From NCBI GenBank assembly GCA_021803325.1, contig JAJZLP010000095.1:1-64000 (forward strand): a stretch of 64,000 bases of DNA, given 5' to 3'. The stretch's first letter is position 1; each line of letters begins with the position of its first letter. Source of the DNA: Actinomycetes bacterium. Lineage in GTDB: Bacteria > Actinomycetota > Acidimicrobiia > Acidimicrobiales > UBA8190. The notes beneath the pieces are model-generated. The model worked only from the letters and a program-made list of their open reading frames with translations. It did not search any database and was not told the origin of the DNA. A program made the translations under genes and the position numbers. Positions 44,693 through 53,313 of this stretch are shown one piece after another.

Positions 44693-45250
44693 TCAGGGGC
44701 TGGGCTCCCCGTTGCCGCGTTGGCCGTTACCAGCGAGCACCACGTCGAGGGTGACGCCGGCCGGCATGGGGTAGGGCCCGTTGGCCTGGGCGATCTGGAC
44801 GAGTGTCCCGTGAGCGGCCCGGGGGTGGATGAACACCTCACGCCAGTAGGGGTCATCCAGGTACAGGCCGGTCAGCGTCATTCCCTGCCGGCGGGCCGTC
44901 GCCACCGCCGCCTCGATGTCGTCCACCTTGAAGGTGACGTGGTGTAGGCCACCGGCGCCGCGGGTAGCGAAGAAGGAGTCCAGGAACGTCGATCCGCTGA
45001 GGGGCTCCATGAGCTCGATGCGGGAGTTGTCGCCGAACTGGAGCTGGATGGCTCGGTACCCCACCCGAGGGTTGTCACCGCCATCGAGGAACGAGCCGCC
45101 GAGCAGGTCATGGTAGATGGGGAGCAGGTCGCGGATGCGGCGTGCGGCGACCGCTGCGTGGTCGAAGACCGCGTGGAAGGGGGTCAGCGCCGCTGGTGGT
45201 TCCGGACCCGGTGACAGGTCACCGGGCGGTGGGCCGGGGTTGGTCGTCAC
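44693..45250 (-). CDS. VOC-superfamily (glyoxalase / methylmalonyl-CoA epimerase-like) protein
   Basis: A 185-residue vicinal-oxygen-chelate protein. AVFDHAAVAARRIRDLLPIY (about 27-46) begins the first beta-alpha-beta-beta-beta unit with a His; QLQFGDNSRIELMEPL gives a Glu; GGLHHVTFKVDDIEAAVATA starts the second unit with another His; HGTLVQIAQA closes it. These are the metal-ligand places of glyoxalase/epimerase enzymes. The first ~22 residues are Pro-rich and may be disordered. The gene lies 87 bp from the operator at 45338 and divergent from a decayed ABC gene. Confidence 0.78.
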   Translation of the reverse strand: MTTNPGPPPGDLSPGPEPPAALTPFHAVFDHAAVAARRIRDLLPIYHDLLGGSFLDGGDNPRVGYRAIQLQFGDNSRIELMEPLSGSTFLDSFFATRGAGGLHHVTFKVDDIEAAVATARRQGMTLTGLYLDDPYWREVFIHPRAAHGTLVQIAQANGPYPMPAGVTLDVVLAGNGQRGNGEPSP

Positions 45251-45337
45251 TTCAGCTCCTGTCCTTGGTCATGGCCATCGGGAGATGGGGGGTGACGGCG
45301 TCGCGCCCGAACCAAGCCGCGTCCCCCATCTATCAAC

Positions 45338-45354
45338 TTAACGTTTGACGTACG
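45338..45354. promoter_or_regulatory. ACGT-N3-ACGT operator
   Basis: TAACGT-TTG-ACGTAC (core 45339-45353): both ACGT cores are exact and the outer right base departs from symmetry. ACGTACGAT gives a TACGAT hexamer overlapping the right arm. It stands between the VOC gene (minus) and a small open frame plus decayed ABC gene (plus). Confidence 0.65.
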
Positions 45355-45395
45355 ATGAGCATACCGGCATTACCAAGGATCATGAGGGGGAGAAC

Positions 45396-45545
45396 ATGGA
45401 TCCGTTCGTAGGGATGGTTCCGGGCGCCGCTCCGCGAATCGCGCACACAGGTGAAGCTCCTGCCGACGCCCGCATGCGGGGCATCGAGTCGATTGCTGGT
45501 GGAATGGCAACCTCCGACGCGGCCGGGTCCGGTCGGAGGCGCTGA
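45396..45545 (+). CDS. Small open frame ahead of decayed ABC gene, doubtful
   Basis: A 49-residue frame starting MDPFVGMVPGAAPRIAHTGE with a good GAGGGGGAG ribosome site and an operator 42 bp upstream. It matches no family I know. It may be the left-over N-terminus of whatever gene once followed this promoter, now fused to the ABC relic region, or a genuine small protein. Confidence 0.3.
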   Translation: MDPFVGMVPGAAPRIAHTGEAPADARMRGIESIAGGMATSDAAGSGRRR

Positions 45546-45627
45546 CCGCGATGGAGTCTCGCGGCCCCTCCGTCGGGTCGTCGGGCCAGGTCGTCGGGCG
45601 GCCGACAGCTGCCGTTCGGCGCAACCA

Positions 45628-46371
45628 ACGAGTCCTACGACCTGGGGTACAGGTTCGCACACCAGGACCTGGAGCCCGTTGTTTCGCAGTCGATCCTGGG
45701 CAACCTCTCTTACGCCAGCGGGTTTCCCACGCGAAAGGGGACGATCAGGGGAAAGGCCGCGATGTCGGAAGCGGTGTCCGCCCTCGTGCAGGTCGGGCTG
45801 GAACTGGATCCGAGGATCAAGGTGTCGAGCCTCGGCGCGGCAAGGCAGACGGCTGTTGTCGTCGACCGTGCCATCGGCCGAGACAGCAGCCACCCGGTGC
45901 GAGCTCGTCCCCATCGCGCAGCACCGGCGCGCCCGTGAGTCGATCAGTGCTGCTCGCACGGCCGGAAATCGAGCCTCCGGCACCCATTGACTCGCCGAGC
46001 TCCTTCAGAGATGACCTTGCCATCGCGACGGGGATGGCCCTGCTGCCGGCCGATCGGAAGATTCACGGCGGCAACCGGCAGAAGAACCTGTTCGGAATGT
46101 GGCTGAGGATCGAGCTCGGCACCCTCCTCCTTGACGAACCCACACAGGGGGTGAACCCACACAGGGGGTGGACGTCGGGGCGAAAGCAGAGCTCCAGCGC
46201 CAGCTCCTCGCGCTTGTCGCCGAAGGTACCGCCGCCGCCGCCGCTTCTTCGACGGACGTGGACGAGCTGGTCGCAGGCTGCGACAGGGTCCTGGTGTTCC
46301 GGGCGGGGAAGACCGCCGCGGAACTCGGAGGAGACGACATCACGCCCGGCAATGTCGGCTCGTACCACTGA
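45628..46371 (+). pseudogene. Decayed sugar-type ABC transporter ATPase, relic of a paralogue of the gene at 49131
   Basis: LGYRFAHQDLEPVVSQSILG and LEPRIK-like SLGAARQTAVVVDRAIG (about 45640-45870) parallel the intact ATPase's LGCRFVHQDLGLVDSSSILD and LSPAQRTAVAVARAL. After a deletion come MALLPADRKIHGGNRQKNLF and LLLDEPTQGV (about 46030-46153), equivalent to its second-half signature and Walker B. A 17-bp direct duplication (46137-46153 and 46154-46170) then shifts the frame, and VDVGAKAELQRQLLALVAEG to DVDELVAGCDRVLVF follows in a new frame to 46371. Walker A sequences are missing. Non-functional. Confidence 0.8.
46137..46170 (+). repeat. 17-bp tandem duplication inside the ABC relic
   Basis: AACCCACACAGGGGGTG occurs twice head to tail (46137-46153, 46154-46170). 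Since 17 is not a multiple of three it breaks the frame right after the Walker B motif; the single-copy state would join LLLDEPTQGV to VDVGAKAEL with the correct frame. Confidence 0.9.
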
Positions 46372-46494
46372 GGGAGTCGCCTTTCGGGGCGGTGCACCAC
46401 CTACGGTGGACTCGGCAGGATCTCCTTCGTCGACCTCCCGCCTCGGTGGCGCGTACCCCGATGCCGACCTGGAGCTGTGGCCATGATCTATCAG

Positions 46495-46522
46495 TTGACG
46501 TTGGGCGTCAAATATCTATATA
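46495..46522 (+). promoter_or_regulatory. Operator with overlapping promoter, TTGACG-16-TATATA
   Basis: TTGACG-TTGGG-CGTCAA (46495-46511) is a perfect 6-5-6 inverted repeat, equal to TGACGT-TGG-GCGTCA in the shared pattern with one core mismatch. TTGACG at 46495-46500 and TATATA at 46517-46522 are 16 bp apart, a strong promoter whose -35 is the left arm. It precedes the MDR reductase start by about 135 bp; a repressor bound here would block RNA polymerase. Confidence 0.75.
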
Positions 46523-46657
46523 TTCCGGACAGCCCACGCGTACGTCGCATGCCGGGAGATGGTGTCGGCGGCGCGTTGGCATGGCAGTACGGAGCCGGTA
46601 CGTGTTCCGGGGGGAGGTCCATGCCACCTTCCGGTCCGTCGATGGAGGAGGAGGCCC

Positions 46658-47683
46658 ATGGCCGACGTCAATCGCACCTGGGTGCTGGCCCGGCGGCCGC
46701 ACGGGACCGACTTCACGGGAGCCCTGGAGTTGTCGGACGGCGTTGTTCCCGAGCTTGCCGAGGGTGAGGTTCTGGTCCGCAACGCACTGCTGTCACTCGA
46801 TGCGGGCACGCGCATGTGGATGAACCCCCGCGAGGACTCGTACTCGCCGCCTACGCCTCTCGGCTCACCGGTGATCGGCATGGTCCTCGGCACCGTGGTG
46901 GCCTCGCGCCACCCTGACTTCCGCCAGGGTGACCTGGTCCGGGCGTACGGGCAGTGGTCCGACTACTCGGTCTGCCAGCCGGACGTCGCCTATGCGGAGC
47001 GGCTCAGCTGGCGGCTGGATGATCTGCGCCAGTACCTGGCCGTGTTCGGGCCGAACGGTTGGACCGCCTACCTGGGGGTGCTCGAGTACACGCAGACCAA
47101 GCCGGGGGACACGTTCGTGGTGTCGGCCGCCTCCGGTGTGACCGGGGCCCTCGCCGGCCAGATCGCCAAGCAGCACGGGTGCCGTGTGGTGGGGATAACC
47201 GGCTCAGCGGCGAAGTGCGCGTGGATCGTCGACGAGCTCGGCTTCGACGCGGCGATCGACTACAGGAGCGAGGACGTGTCGGAAGCCCTGGCCAGGTTGT
47301 GCCCCGAGGGCATCGATGTGTACTTCGACAACGTCGGTGGGGACATCCTCGACGCGGCCATGGCCAACATGGCCCTGTTCGGACGGGTGGGGATCTGTGG
47401 GCTGATCGTCAACTACGACAAGGACGAACCGATTCCGGGGCCGTACAAGTTCGACCAGATCCTGATGAAGCGGCTGACGCTCGTCGGGTTCTTCTCCCCG
47501 GACTTCTATCACCGTGGCCCGGACGTCGACCGAAAGATGCGGCCCTGGTATGAAGCGGGCAAGCTGAAGATGGAGTTCGACGTCACCGAAGGCTTGGAGA
47601 ACACGCTCGATGCGTACGCCAAGCTCTTCAACAGCGCCAAGGTGGGCAAGTCTCTGGTGCAGCTGGAGGAGCTGCGCCCCTGA
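46658..47683 (+). CDS. NADP-dependent medium-chain reductase (PTGR/CurA-like)
   Basis: A 341-residue zinc-free MDR protein. It begins NRTWVLARRPHGTDF, has VGIN-type entry LLSLDAGTRMWMNPREDSY (about 44-62), AFGPNG-like AVFGPNGWTAYLGVLEY (about 124-140), the Rossmann motif VSAASGVTGALAGQIAKQHG and YFDNVGGDILDAAM. These follow the leukotriene B4 12-hydroxydehydrogenase/prostaglandin reductase (CurA, YncB) branch, which reduces conjugated enones with NADPH. GGAGGAGGAGG before the ATG fixes the start. It stands alone behind its own operator-promoter. Confidence 0.88.
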   Translation: MADVNRTWVLARRPHGTDFTGALELSDGVVPELAEGEVLVRNALLSLDAGTRMWMNPREDSYSPPTPLGSPVIGMVLGTVVASRHPDFRQGDLVRAYGQWSDYSVCQPDVAYAERLSWRLDDLRQYLAVFGPNGWTAYLGVLEYTQTKPGDTFVVSAASGVTGALAGQIAKQHGCRVVGITGSAAKCAWIVDELGFDAAIDYRSEDVSEALARLCPEGIDVYFDNVGGDILDAAMANMALFGRVGICGLIVNYDKDEPIPGPYKFDQILMKRLTLVGFFSPDFYHRGPDVDRKMRPWYEAGKLKMEFDVTEGLENTLDAYAKLFNSAKVGKSLVQLEELRP

Positions 47684-47773
47684 GGGCCTGGCACCCGCTG
47701 GAGTGCCCATGGCGCGCCTGGCGCCCAGGTCACCTGTGCGCCAGTGTCGCTTACGCAGAAGAAATTTAACGCT

Positions 47774-47802
47774 TGACGTTTGACGCGGTAGATGCATACG
47801 AT
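47774..47802 (+). promoter_or_regulatory. Operator/promoter of the ABC importer operon, TTGACG-18-TACGAT
   Basis: TGACGT-TTG-ACGCGG (47774-47788) has an exact left arm and a degraded right arm. TTGACG at 47773-47778 and TACGAT at 47797-47802, 18 bp apart, make a plausible promoter for the transporter genes that start at 47980. The 296-bp gap from 47684 holds nothing else I recognise. Confidence 0.6.
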
Positions 47803-47979
47803 ACGGCCGATGAAGGGTAGGGAGGGGGCGATGTGCGCCAGAGCCGCCGTTCACATCAGCCGGGCTACCGGCTCGGCGTGACGGATCCCGAACACGCCCC
47901 ATCTCCACGTCGGCTGGGACATCGTTCATCGCTGTTCCGCCGCCGGCATCACTCCACTCGCGACTACCCAGGGGGTTCA

Positions 47980-49134
47980 ATGCGAACTAACAAGCCATCC
48001 AACTCGATCAAGCTCGTGGGGGTGATGCTGGCCGCCGCTGTCACGCTCGCGGCATGCAGCTCGTCGTCGAGCTCCACGAGCACGACGGCGGGATCGTCGT
48101 CTGGCACCACCTCGGGCGGGTCCTCCAACAGTGAGGTCGCCAAGGCCCAGGCCTTCGTCAAGAAGTACGAGCAGGTGCCGACTGGCATCCCGACCACCAC
48201 TCCGCTCAAGACGAAGCCGCCGACCGGCAAGACGATCGTGTTCATGCACTGCACGGACGTCAGCCAGTGCACTGACATCGGCACCGGCCTGCAAGCGGCG
48301 ACGGCGGCCGTCGGCTGGACCCTGAAGCAGATCGACTACCAGTCGGCCAACCCTGCCACTCTTGTCTCCGCGCTGCAGCAGGGCCTGCAGTACCACCCGG
48401 TCGCTGCCATCCTCACCGGCCTGCCCAGCGCCGCGTGGGCGAGCGAGCTCGCCGCCTACCAGAAGGCGGGCGTCCCCATCATCGAGGGCTACACCGCTGA
48501 CCCGCTGGGGAACGGGATCATCGCCAACGTCGGCGGCACCCCCTACACCACCCTGGTCGGCCAGATCATCGCCAACTGGGTGATCGCCGACTCCAACGGC
48601 AAGGCGAACATCGTCTCGTACCAGGTGCCCGACTTCCCGGTGCTCGCCGCCTTCGACAAGGGCTTCACCGACACGATCAACAGCGGTTGCTCGGCCTGCA
48701 AGATCACCGTGGTCACGGGGACCATTGCCCAGGCCACCAGCGGCCAGGGTCCCAGCCAGATCGTCTCGGCTTTGCAGCGCGACCCGTCGGCGGGCTACGT
48801 GGTGACGGACGACGCCACGTGGATCGACGGCCTGCCCTCGGCCCTCAGCGCCGCCGGCCTGCACGTCAAGGTCGCCGGTGAGAGCGGCGACGTCCAGGCC
48901 CTGACGGCCGTCAAGAGCGGTACGGAGAGCGCCTTCACCGGCCTGGCCACCATCCCCGGTGCCTGGACCATGCTCGACGCCGCCCTGCGCTACGTCGAGG
49001 GGATGCCGGTCCCGGCAGAGGACGCCCAGTTGCCGGTGCAGTTGCTGACGGCGGGCGTACCGTTCACGGTGTCCAACTCCTACAACCTTCCGTCCAACTA
49101 CCAGGAGCTGTGGAAGGCACTGTGGAAGGTGTGA
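47980..49134 (+). CDS. Sugar-type ABC transporter substrate-binding lipoprotein
   Basis: A 384-residue periplasmic-binding-protein-like lipoprotein. The signal peptide ends in the lipobox VTLAAC with the lipid-anchored Cys at residue 26, followed by a Ser/Thr/Gly-rich linker to about residue 50. The mature part is a peripla_BP_4 fold: GKTIVFMHCTDVSQC, the second-lobe GGTPYTTLVGQIIANWVIAD and DDATWIDGLPSALSAAG. GGGGGTTCA precedes the ATG. It should capture the ligand outside the membrane for the ATPase and permease downstream. The three genes are intact and overlap or nearly so; sequence identity to ribose-binding proteins is only in fold, so the ligand need not be a sugar. Confidence 0.88.
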   Translation: MRTNKPSNSIKLVGVMLAAAVTLAACSSSSSSTSTTAGSSSGTTSGGSSNSEVAKAQAFVKKYEQVPTGIPTTTPLKTKPPTGKTIVFMHCTDVSQCTDIGTGLQAATAAVGWTLKQIDYQSANPATLVSALQQGLQYHPVAAILTGLPSAAWASELAAYQKAGVPIIEGYTADPLGNGIIANVGGTPYTTLVGQIIANWVIADSNGKANIVSYQVPDFPVLAAFDKGFTDTINSGCSACKITVVTGTIAQATSGQGPSQIVSALQRDPSAGYVVTDDATWIDGLPSALSAAGLHVKVAGESGDVQALTAVKSGTESAFTGLATIPGAWTMLDAALRYVEGMPVPAEDAQLPVQLLTAGVPFTVSNSYNLPSNYQELWKALWKV

Positions 49135-50720
49135 CCTCGCCTACGGGTGATTCGGAGCGGGGTGCGGCCAACGGGCCGCACCCCGCTCTCCACCTGCGCT
49201 CCGTCTCCAAGACGTTCGCCGGCACCCCCGCTCTCAGCGCCTTCGACCTGACCATCCTGCCTGGCGAGATCCACGCACTGGTCGGGGAGAACGGGTCCGG
49301 CAAGTCGACGATCATCAAGATCCTCGCCGGCTACCACCGTCCAGACCCGGGCGGTGAGGTGCTGGTGAGCGGGGAGCGGCTGGTATGGGGATCTGCGGAG
49401 TCGTCGGCCGCGCTCGGGTGCCGCTTCGTCCACCAGGACCTCGGCCTAGTGGACTCGTCGTCGATCCTCGACAACCTCTTCTTCGGCGGCGGGTTCACGT
49501 GCCGCTTCGGAATGGTCATGGACCGGGCGACCACAGCGGCGGCCCGCGACCTATTGGCCCAGGTGGGCCTGGACGTCGATCCCCGGCGCCTTGTCGCCAC
49601 ACTGTCGCCGGCGCAGCGAACCGCCGTGGCGGTGGCACGTGCGCTCAAGGACACCACCAGGTCCGGCGCGGTCAAGCTCATGGTGTTCGACGAGCCGACG
49701 GCGACGCTGCCGGACAACGAGGTGCACCAGTTGCTCGCCACCATACGTGCCGTGGCGGCACGGGGCACCGGCGTCCTCTACGTGACCCATCGCCTCGACG
49801 AGATCTTCACCCTGGCCACCAACGTGACGGTCTTGCGCGACGGCAAGAAGGTCGCGACGGTGCCGGTCGCTTCCATCGACCGGCCGAAGCTGGTGCGCCT
49901 GCTGGTCGGCAGCGAGTTCGATGACGCGCACGCCGAATCCGTCGCGGCCCACACCGAGCATGGGCAACCGATCCTCGAGGTGGAGGGGCTGACCGCCCCG
50001 CGTATCGACGGCATCAGTTTCACCGCCCGGCCAGGAGACATCATCGGCATTGCCGGCATCACTGGCTCCGGACGAGAGACGCTCCTCGGCACCATCTTCG
50101 GAGCGCACGCGCGTACCGGGGGGCACGTCACCATGAACGGAGTGGCGGTCAGATCGGCGCGGCCGGCGCAGGCAATGCGGTCCGGCATGGCGTACCTGCC
50201 CCCTGACCGCAAGATCAGCGGTGGTGTCATGACCCTGACCGCCCGGGAGAACATCTCCCTCTCGGGCGTCCGCATGTTCTGGCGGGCACCGTGGCTGCGT
50301 CGCCGCATGGAGCGCAACGAAGTCTGGTCGTGGTTCGAGCGGCTCGAGATCCGGCCTCACCGGGTCGACGCCGACCTCGCCTCGTTCAGCGGCGGCAACC
50401 AACAGAAGATCCTGTTCGCAAAGTGGCTACGGCTCGGACCCAAGCTCTTCCTCCTGGACGAGCCGACCCAGGGGGTGGACGTGGGGGCGAAGGCCCAGTT
50501 GCACCACCAGCTCCTTGAGGCGGCCGCAAACGAGACCACTGTCATCCTCAGCTCCTCCGACGTGGACGAGCTGGTCGCAATTTGCCACCGGGTGCTCGTG
50601 CTTCGAAACGGACGCATCGTGGCTGATCTCAGCAAGGGCGACATCACCGCCGCCCGGATCTCGAGTGAGTCCCTGGGCGTCGGAGCGCCGACACGGGACC
50701 GGGAGGTAGCGGTCTCATGA
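49131..50720 (+). CDS. Sugar-type ABC transporter ATP-binding protein (RbsA/MglA-like)
   Basis: A double ATPase of about 529 residues. The first half has GENGSGKSTIIKILAGYHRP (Walker A) and LMVFDEPTATLPDNE (Walker B), but its signature is unusual (LSPAQRTAVAVARAL rather than LSGGQ). The second half has a degenerate Walker A (GITGSGRETLLGTIFG), a good signature FSGGNQQKILFAKWL and LFLLDEPTQGVDVGAK. That asymmetry is normal for RbsA/MglA. The GTG at 49131 overlaps the upstream stop as GTGA; in-frame GTGs at 49110 and 49122 are alternatives. The stop overlaps the permease start by 4 bp. Confidence 0.9.
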   Translation: MTSPTGDSERGAANGPHPALHLRSVSKTFAGTPALSAFDLTILPGEIHALVGENGSGKSTIIKILAGYHRPDPGGEVLVSGERLVWGSAESSAALGCRFVHQDLGLVDSSSILDNLFFGGGFTCRFGMVMDRATTAAARDLLAQVGLDVDPRRLVATLSPAQRTAVAVARALKDTTRSGAVKLMVFDEPTATLPDNEVHQLLATIRAVAARGTGVLYVTHRLDEIFTLATNVTVLRDGKKVATVPVASIDRPKLVRLLVGSEFDDAHAESVAAHTEHGQPILEVEGLTAPRIDGISFTARPGDIIGIAGITGSGRETLLGTIFGAHARTGGHVTMNGVAVRSARPAQAMRSGMAYLPPDRKISGGVMTLTARENISLSGVRMFWRAPWLRRRMERNEVWSWFERLEIRPHRVDADLASFSGGNQQKILFAKWLRLGPKLFLLDEPTQGVDVGAKAQLHHQLLEAAANETTVILSSSDVDELVAICHRVLVLRNGRIVADLSKGDITAARISSESLGVGAPTRDREVAVS

Positions 50721-51808
50721 GCGCACGGCGCCGATCCATCAACCTCGGGTTCGACCGCTTCAGCGGCTTGTACCTGTGGGCGCTGTTCATCCTGGTGTTC
50801 AGCATCTGGACACCCAGCCTGTTCTTGACATCGGCCACGCTGCACTCCGTCGCCTCGCAGGAGGCGATCGCCGCCATGCTGGGGATCGCCGTGCTCATCC
50901 CGCTGGTGGCCGGTGCGTACGACCTGTCGGTCGGCTCGGTCATCAACCTGTCGACCGTCATGGTCGTGATCCTCCAGACGCAGAACCACTGGAACATGTG
51001 GATGGCCATGCTCGTCGCCGTCGGCGTGTCGATCGTGGTCGGCGCGTTCAACGGGTTCGTGGTGGTCAAGCTGCGGGTCAACTCGTTCATTGCGACCCTG
51101 GGCATGGCCACCGTCGTCACGGCAGTGCAGGAGATCGTGTCGGGACAGAACCAGCCGTTGCCGCCGGTGTCGCACGCCTGGAACGCCCTGACGCAGACCA
51201 AGGTCCTCGGGTTCCAGATCGTGGTCGTCTACCTCCTCGTGCTGGCCATCATCGCCTGGTGGGTACTGGAGCACACGCCTGTCGGCCGGTACCTGTACGC
51301 GGTGGGTGGGAATGTCGAGGCGGCTCGCCTGTCAGGTGTGGACGTCGACCGGTGGACGTGGCTGTCCATGATCGCCTCCGGCACCATCGCCGGCATCGCC
51401 GGCGTGTTCTACGCGTCCCTGACCGGACCCTCGTTGACGTTCGGCGGGTCACTCCTGCTGCCGGCGTTCGCCGCCGCCTTCCTGGGGTCCACGCAGCTGA
51501 AGCCGGGGCGTTTCAACGTCTGGGGCTCCATGATCGCCATCTACGTGCTGGCCACCGGGGTGAAGGGCCTGCAGCTCATCACCGGCGTCCAGTGGCTGAA
51601 TGACATGTTCAACGGTGTGGCGCTTGTCGGTGCCGTCGCCTTCGCCGTCTGGCGTCAGCGCGTGGCCGGCAACAAGTCGGCGTCGGGCGAACGGGTCGAA
51701 GCTCCACCGGAGGCCGTCGACCCCGGCGTGACGGGAGCGGCCCCGGTGCCGGTAGCCGCGCCGTCCGGGCACGGATCGGGTACCGGGTCCGATCCGACCT
51801 CGGTCTAG
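50717..51808 (+). CDS. Sugar-type ABC transporter permease (RbsC-like)
   Basis: A 363-residue membrane protein with about 8-10 hydrophobic helices. VPLVAGAYDLSVGSVINLST (about 60-80) and VNSFIATLGMATVVTAVQEI are RbsC-family hallmarks, and GGNVEAARLSGVDVDRW then IASGTIAGIAGVFYASLTGP form the cytoplasmic ATPase-contact region. A C-terminal tail of about 45 residues rich in Pro, Ala, Gly and Ser is longer than usual. The ATG overlaps the ATPase stop (ATGA). Last gene of the importer operon. Confidence 0.9.
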   Translation: MSARRRSINLGFDRFSGLYLWALFILVFSIWTPSLFLTSATLHSVASQEAIAAMLGIAVLIPLVAGAYDLSVGSVINLSTVMVVILQTQNHWNMWMAMLVAVGVSIVVGAFNGFVVVKLRVNSFIATLGMATVVTAVQEIVSGQNQPLPPVSHAWNALTQTKVLGFQIVVVYLLVLAIIAWWVLEHTPVGRYLYAVGGNVEAARLSGVDVDRWTWLSMIASGTIAGIAGVFYASLTGPSLTFGGSLLLPAFAAAFLGSTQLKPGRFNVWGSMIAIYVLATGVKGLQLITGVQWLNDMFNGVALVGAVAFAVWRQRVAGNKSASGERVEAPPEAVDPGVTGAAPVPVAAPSGHGSGTGSDPTSV

Positions 51809-52017
51809 GCAATCGCCGGCGAGGGGCTTCGGTGCGCACGGTGACGGGGGGGCTCGGTCCTCCCGCTGGGGCAGCAGTGGCGGGCGGTCCCGGCCCCGGT
51901 GCACCAGCGGTGCGGGGTTGCCCGTAGCGCGAGGGTGGCGATCCCGGAGCTGAACAGGACCAGCGGCTGCGCCGGCTATGCGCCGGAGGTCATGTGGTCG
52001 AGTAGGCCTTCCGCCAC

Positions 52018-52770
52018 CTAGGCGGGCAAGCCCTCGATGACGACCGGCCGGGGCACCTGACCCAGATAGCCGATGGCGGCACGCACGTCGGGGCTCATGT
52101 AATAGCCACCCGCCACGACCAGCTCGAGGGCGTCGCATGCTTCGGCGTCATCATCTGCGAGCTCCTGCAGGCGGGCATCTGCGCCGGTGCCGGCCGCGCC
52201 GCCAACGAGGGCACGTCGCAGCGGCTCGGCGAGATCAGGCCGCGCCGCCAGCACCTGTTCGAGGAGCCCTTTCGCGATCCCGACGGCGCTCGGCGCCGGG
52301 CGGTCCTGGCGGGGCGGAAGGAGCGCATCGGCCAGTGCGGCGAGCCGTCCTCGCTCCTCGACGCCGAAGGTGATCACCGCCGGAGCGGATTCGGCTGCCG
52401 GCTCAGGGACCGTGACCGTCTGTTCACAGTCGACGGCAAAGGTGGTGGTGGGCTCCGGCCTCGGCACCTCCGACCGCTGTTCCACCAGGTGTTCAGCTGC
52501 CCGCAATGCCAGGGCGGCGATGGTGCTGGTGGGGTTCACGCCGGCGTTGGTGACGAACACGCTCCCATCCACGATGGCCAGGTTCGGGATGTCGTGGGAT
52601 ATGCAGAAGCGGTCGACGACGGAGCGGGTCGTCGCCCATGCGGGCCGTGCCGTAGAGGTGCATTGACACCGGAGCCAGCGGCGTGGACTCCACTCTGGTG
52701 GCTCCGGCTTCGTTCAGGGACCGGGTGGCCTGCTCGACGTGCCAGGCCAGCATGGCCCGCGTGCTGCGCG
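52018..52770 (-). pseudogene. Truncated GMC oxidoreductase C-terminus fused to gluconate-2-dehydrogenase-subunit-3-like domain
   Basis: On the minus strand, HVEQATRSLNEAGATRVES and APVSMHLYGTARMGDDP (about 52635-52750) are GMC C-terminal sequence. A frameshift near 52628 leads to SVVDRFCISHDIPNLAIVDG and SVFVTNAGVNPTSTIAALAL, the classic end of a GMC flavoenzyme. The frame then runs into about 130 residues with ERGRLAALADALLPPRQDRP, resembling gluconate 2-dehydrogenase subunit 3. The FAD-binding N-terminal ~400 residues are gone; the relic ends beside the operator at 52807. The fusion itself looks original, since the frame is continuous there. Confidence 0.72.
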
Positions 52771-52806
52771 CCCGGGCGCGACCATGCCGAGGGCCATAGC
52801 ATCGAA

Positions 52807-52825
52807 ATAACGTTGGACGTAAGAT
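52807..52825. promoter_or_regulatory. ACGT-N3-ACGT operator
   Basis: TAACGT-TGG-ACGTAA (52808-52822) has both cores exact and one outer mismatch. The right arm runs into TAAGAT (52820-52825), a possible -10 hexamer. It lies about 150 bp before the small plus-strand gene at 52975. Confidence 0.7.
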
Positions 52826-52974
52826 GTGAGTGCGGGTGGGCGCCAGCCGGCACGGTGCCGGGGCGTGCCACATGGAAAGGACCGGCCAGCGGACCGCTCG
52901 CAAGCGTTGGGCCCTCGTGCGTCGGGGGCGGTCGGTCGGGGGAATGCATACGCAAGTGGGGGAAAGGAGGGACC

Positions 52975-53313
52975 GTGGAACGCCAGCATGTGTTTCCGGC
53001 GGAGATGATCGGTGAGCAGCGGACAGCGCGGGTCATCGACGCCTTGGTGGCCGTGCTCCGCGGTGGAAACGCCGGTACCGACGAGGAACGGGCGTTGGCG
53101 GCGGCCGACGCCGTCGTCGCCTCGCTGTCGACCGACGGCAATCCGCGGGTACGGGCGCAAGTCCGCGGACTGGCACAGGCCCTGGAGCAGCTGCGTTCGG
53201 GGAACCGAGAATTGGCACTGGAGCTGCTCGAAGGCGAGTTGACCCGCTCGTTCCTCGGTCGCGGCGACCTGTCTGCGGGCATGAGGTACCTCGAAGACGA
53301 GGAACCTGAGTAG
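52975..53313 (+). CDS. Small helical protein of unknown function, 112 aa
   Basis: A 112-residue, Ala/Leu/Arg-rich protein that looks mostly helical: ARVIDALVAVLRGGNAGTDE near 18-37, QVRGLAQALEQLRSGNRELA near 62-81, and an acidic tail. GGAAAGGAGG four bases before the GTG gives a strong ribosome site, and it is the first gene after the operator at 52808, upstream of an alcohol dehydrogenase. I do not recognise the family. Its position suggests a role in the same pathway, perhaps as an accessory or chaperone subunit. Confidence 0.65.
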   Translation: MERQHVFPAEMIGEQRTARVIDALVAVLRGGNAGTDEERALAAADAVVASLSTDGNPRVRAQVRGLAQALEQLRSGNRELALELLEGELTRSFLGRGDLSAGMRYLEDEEPE

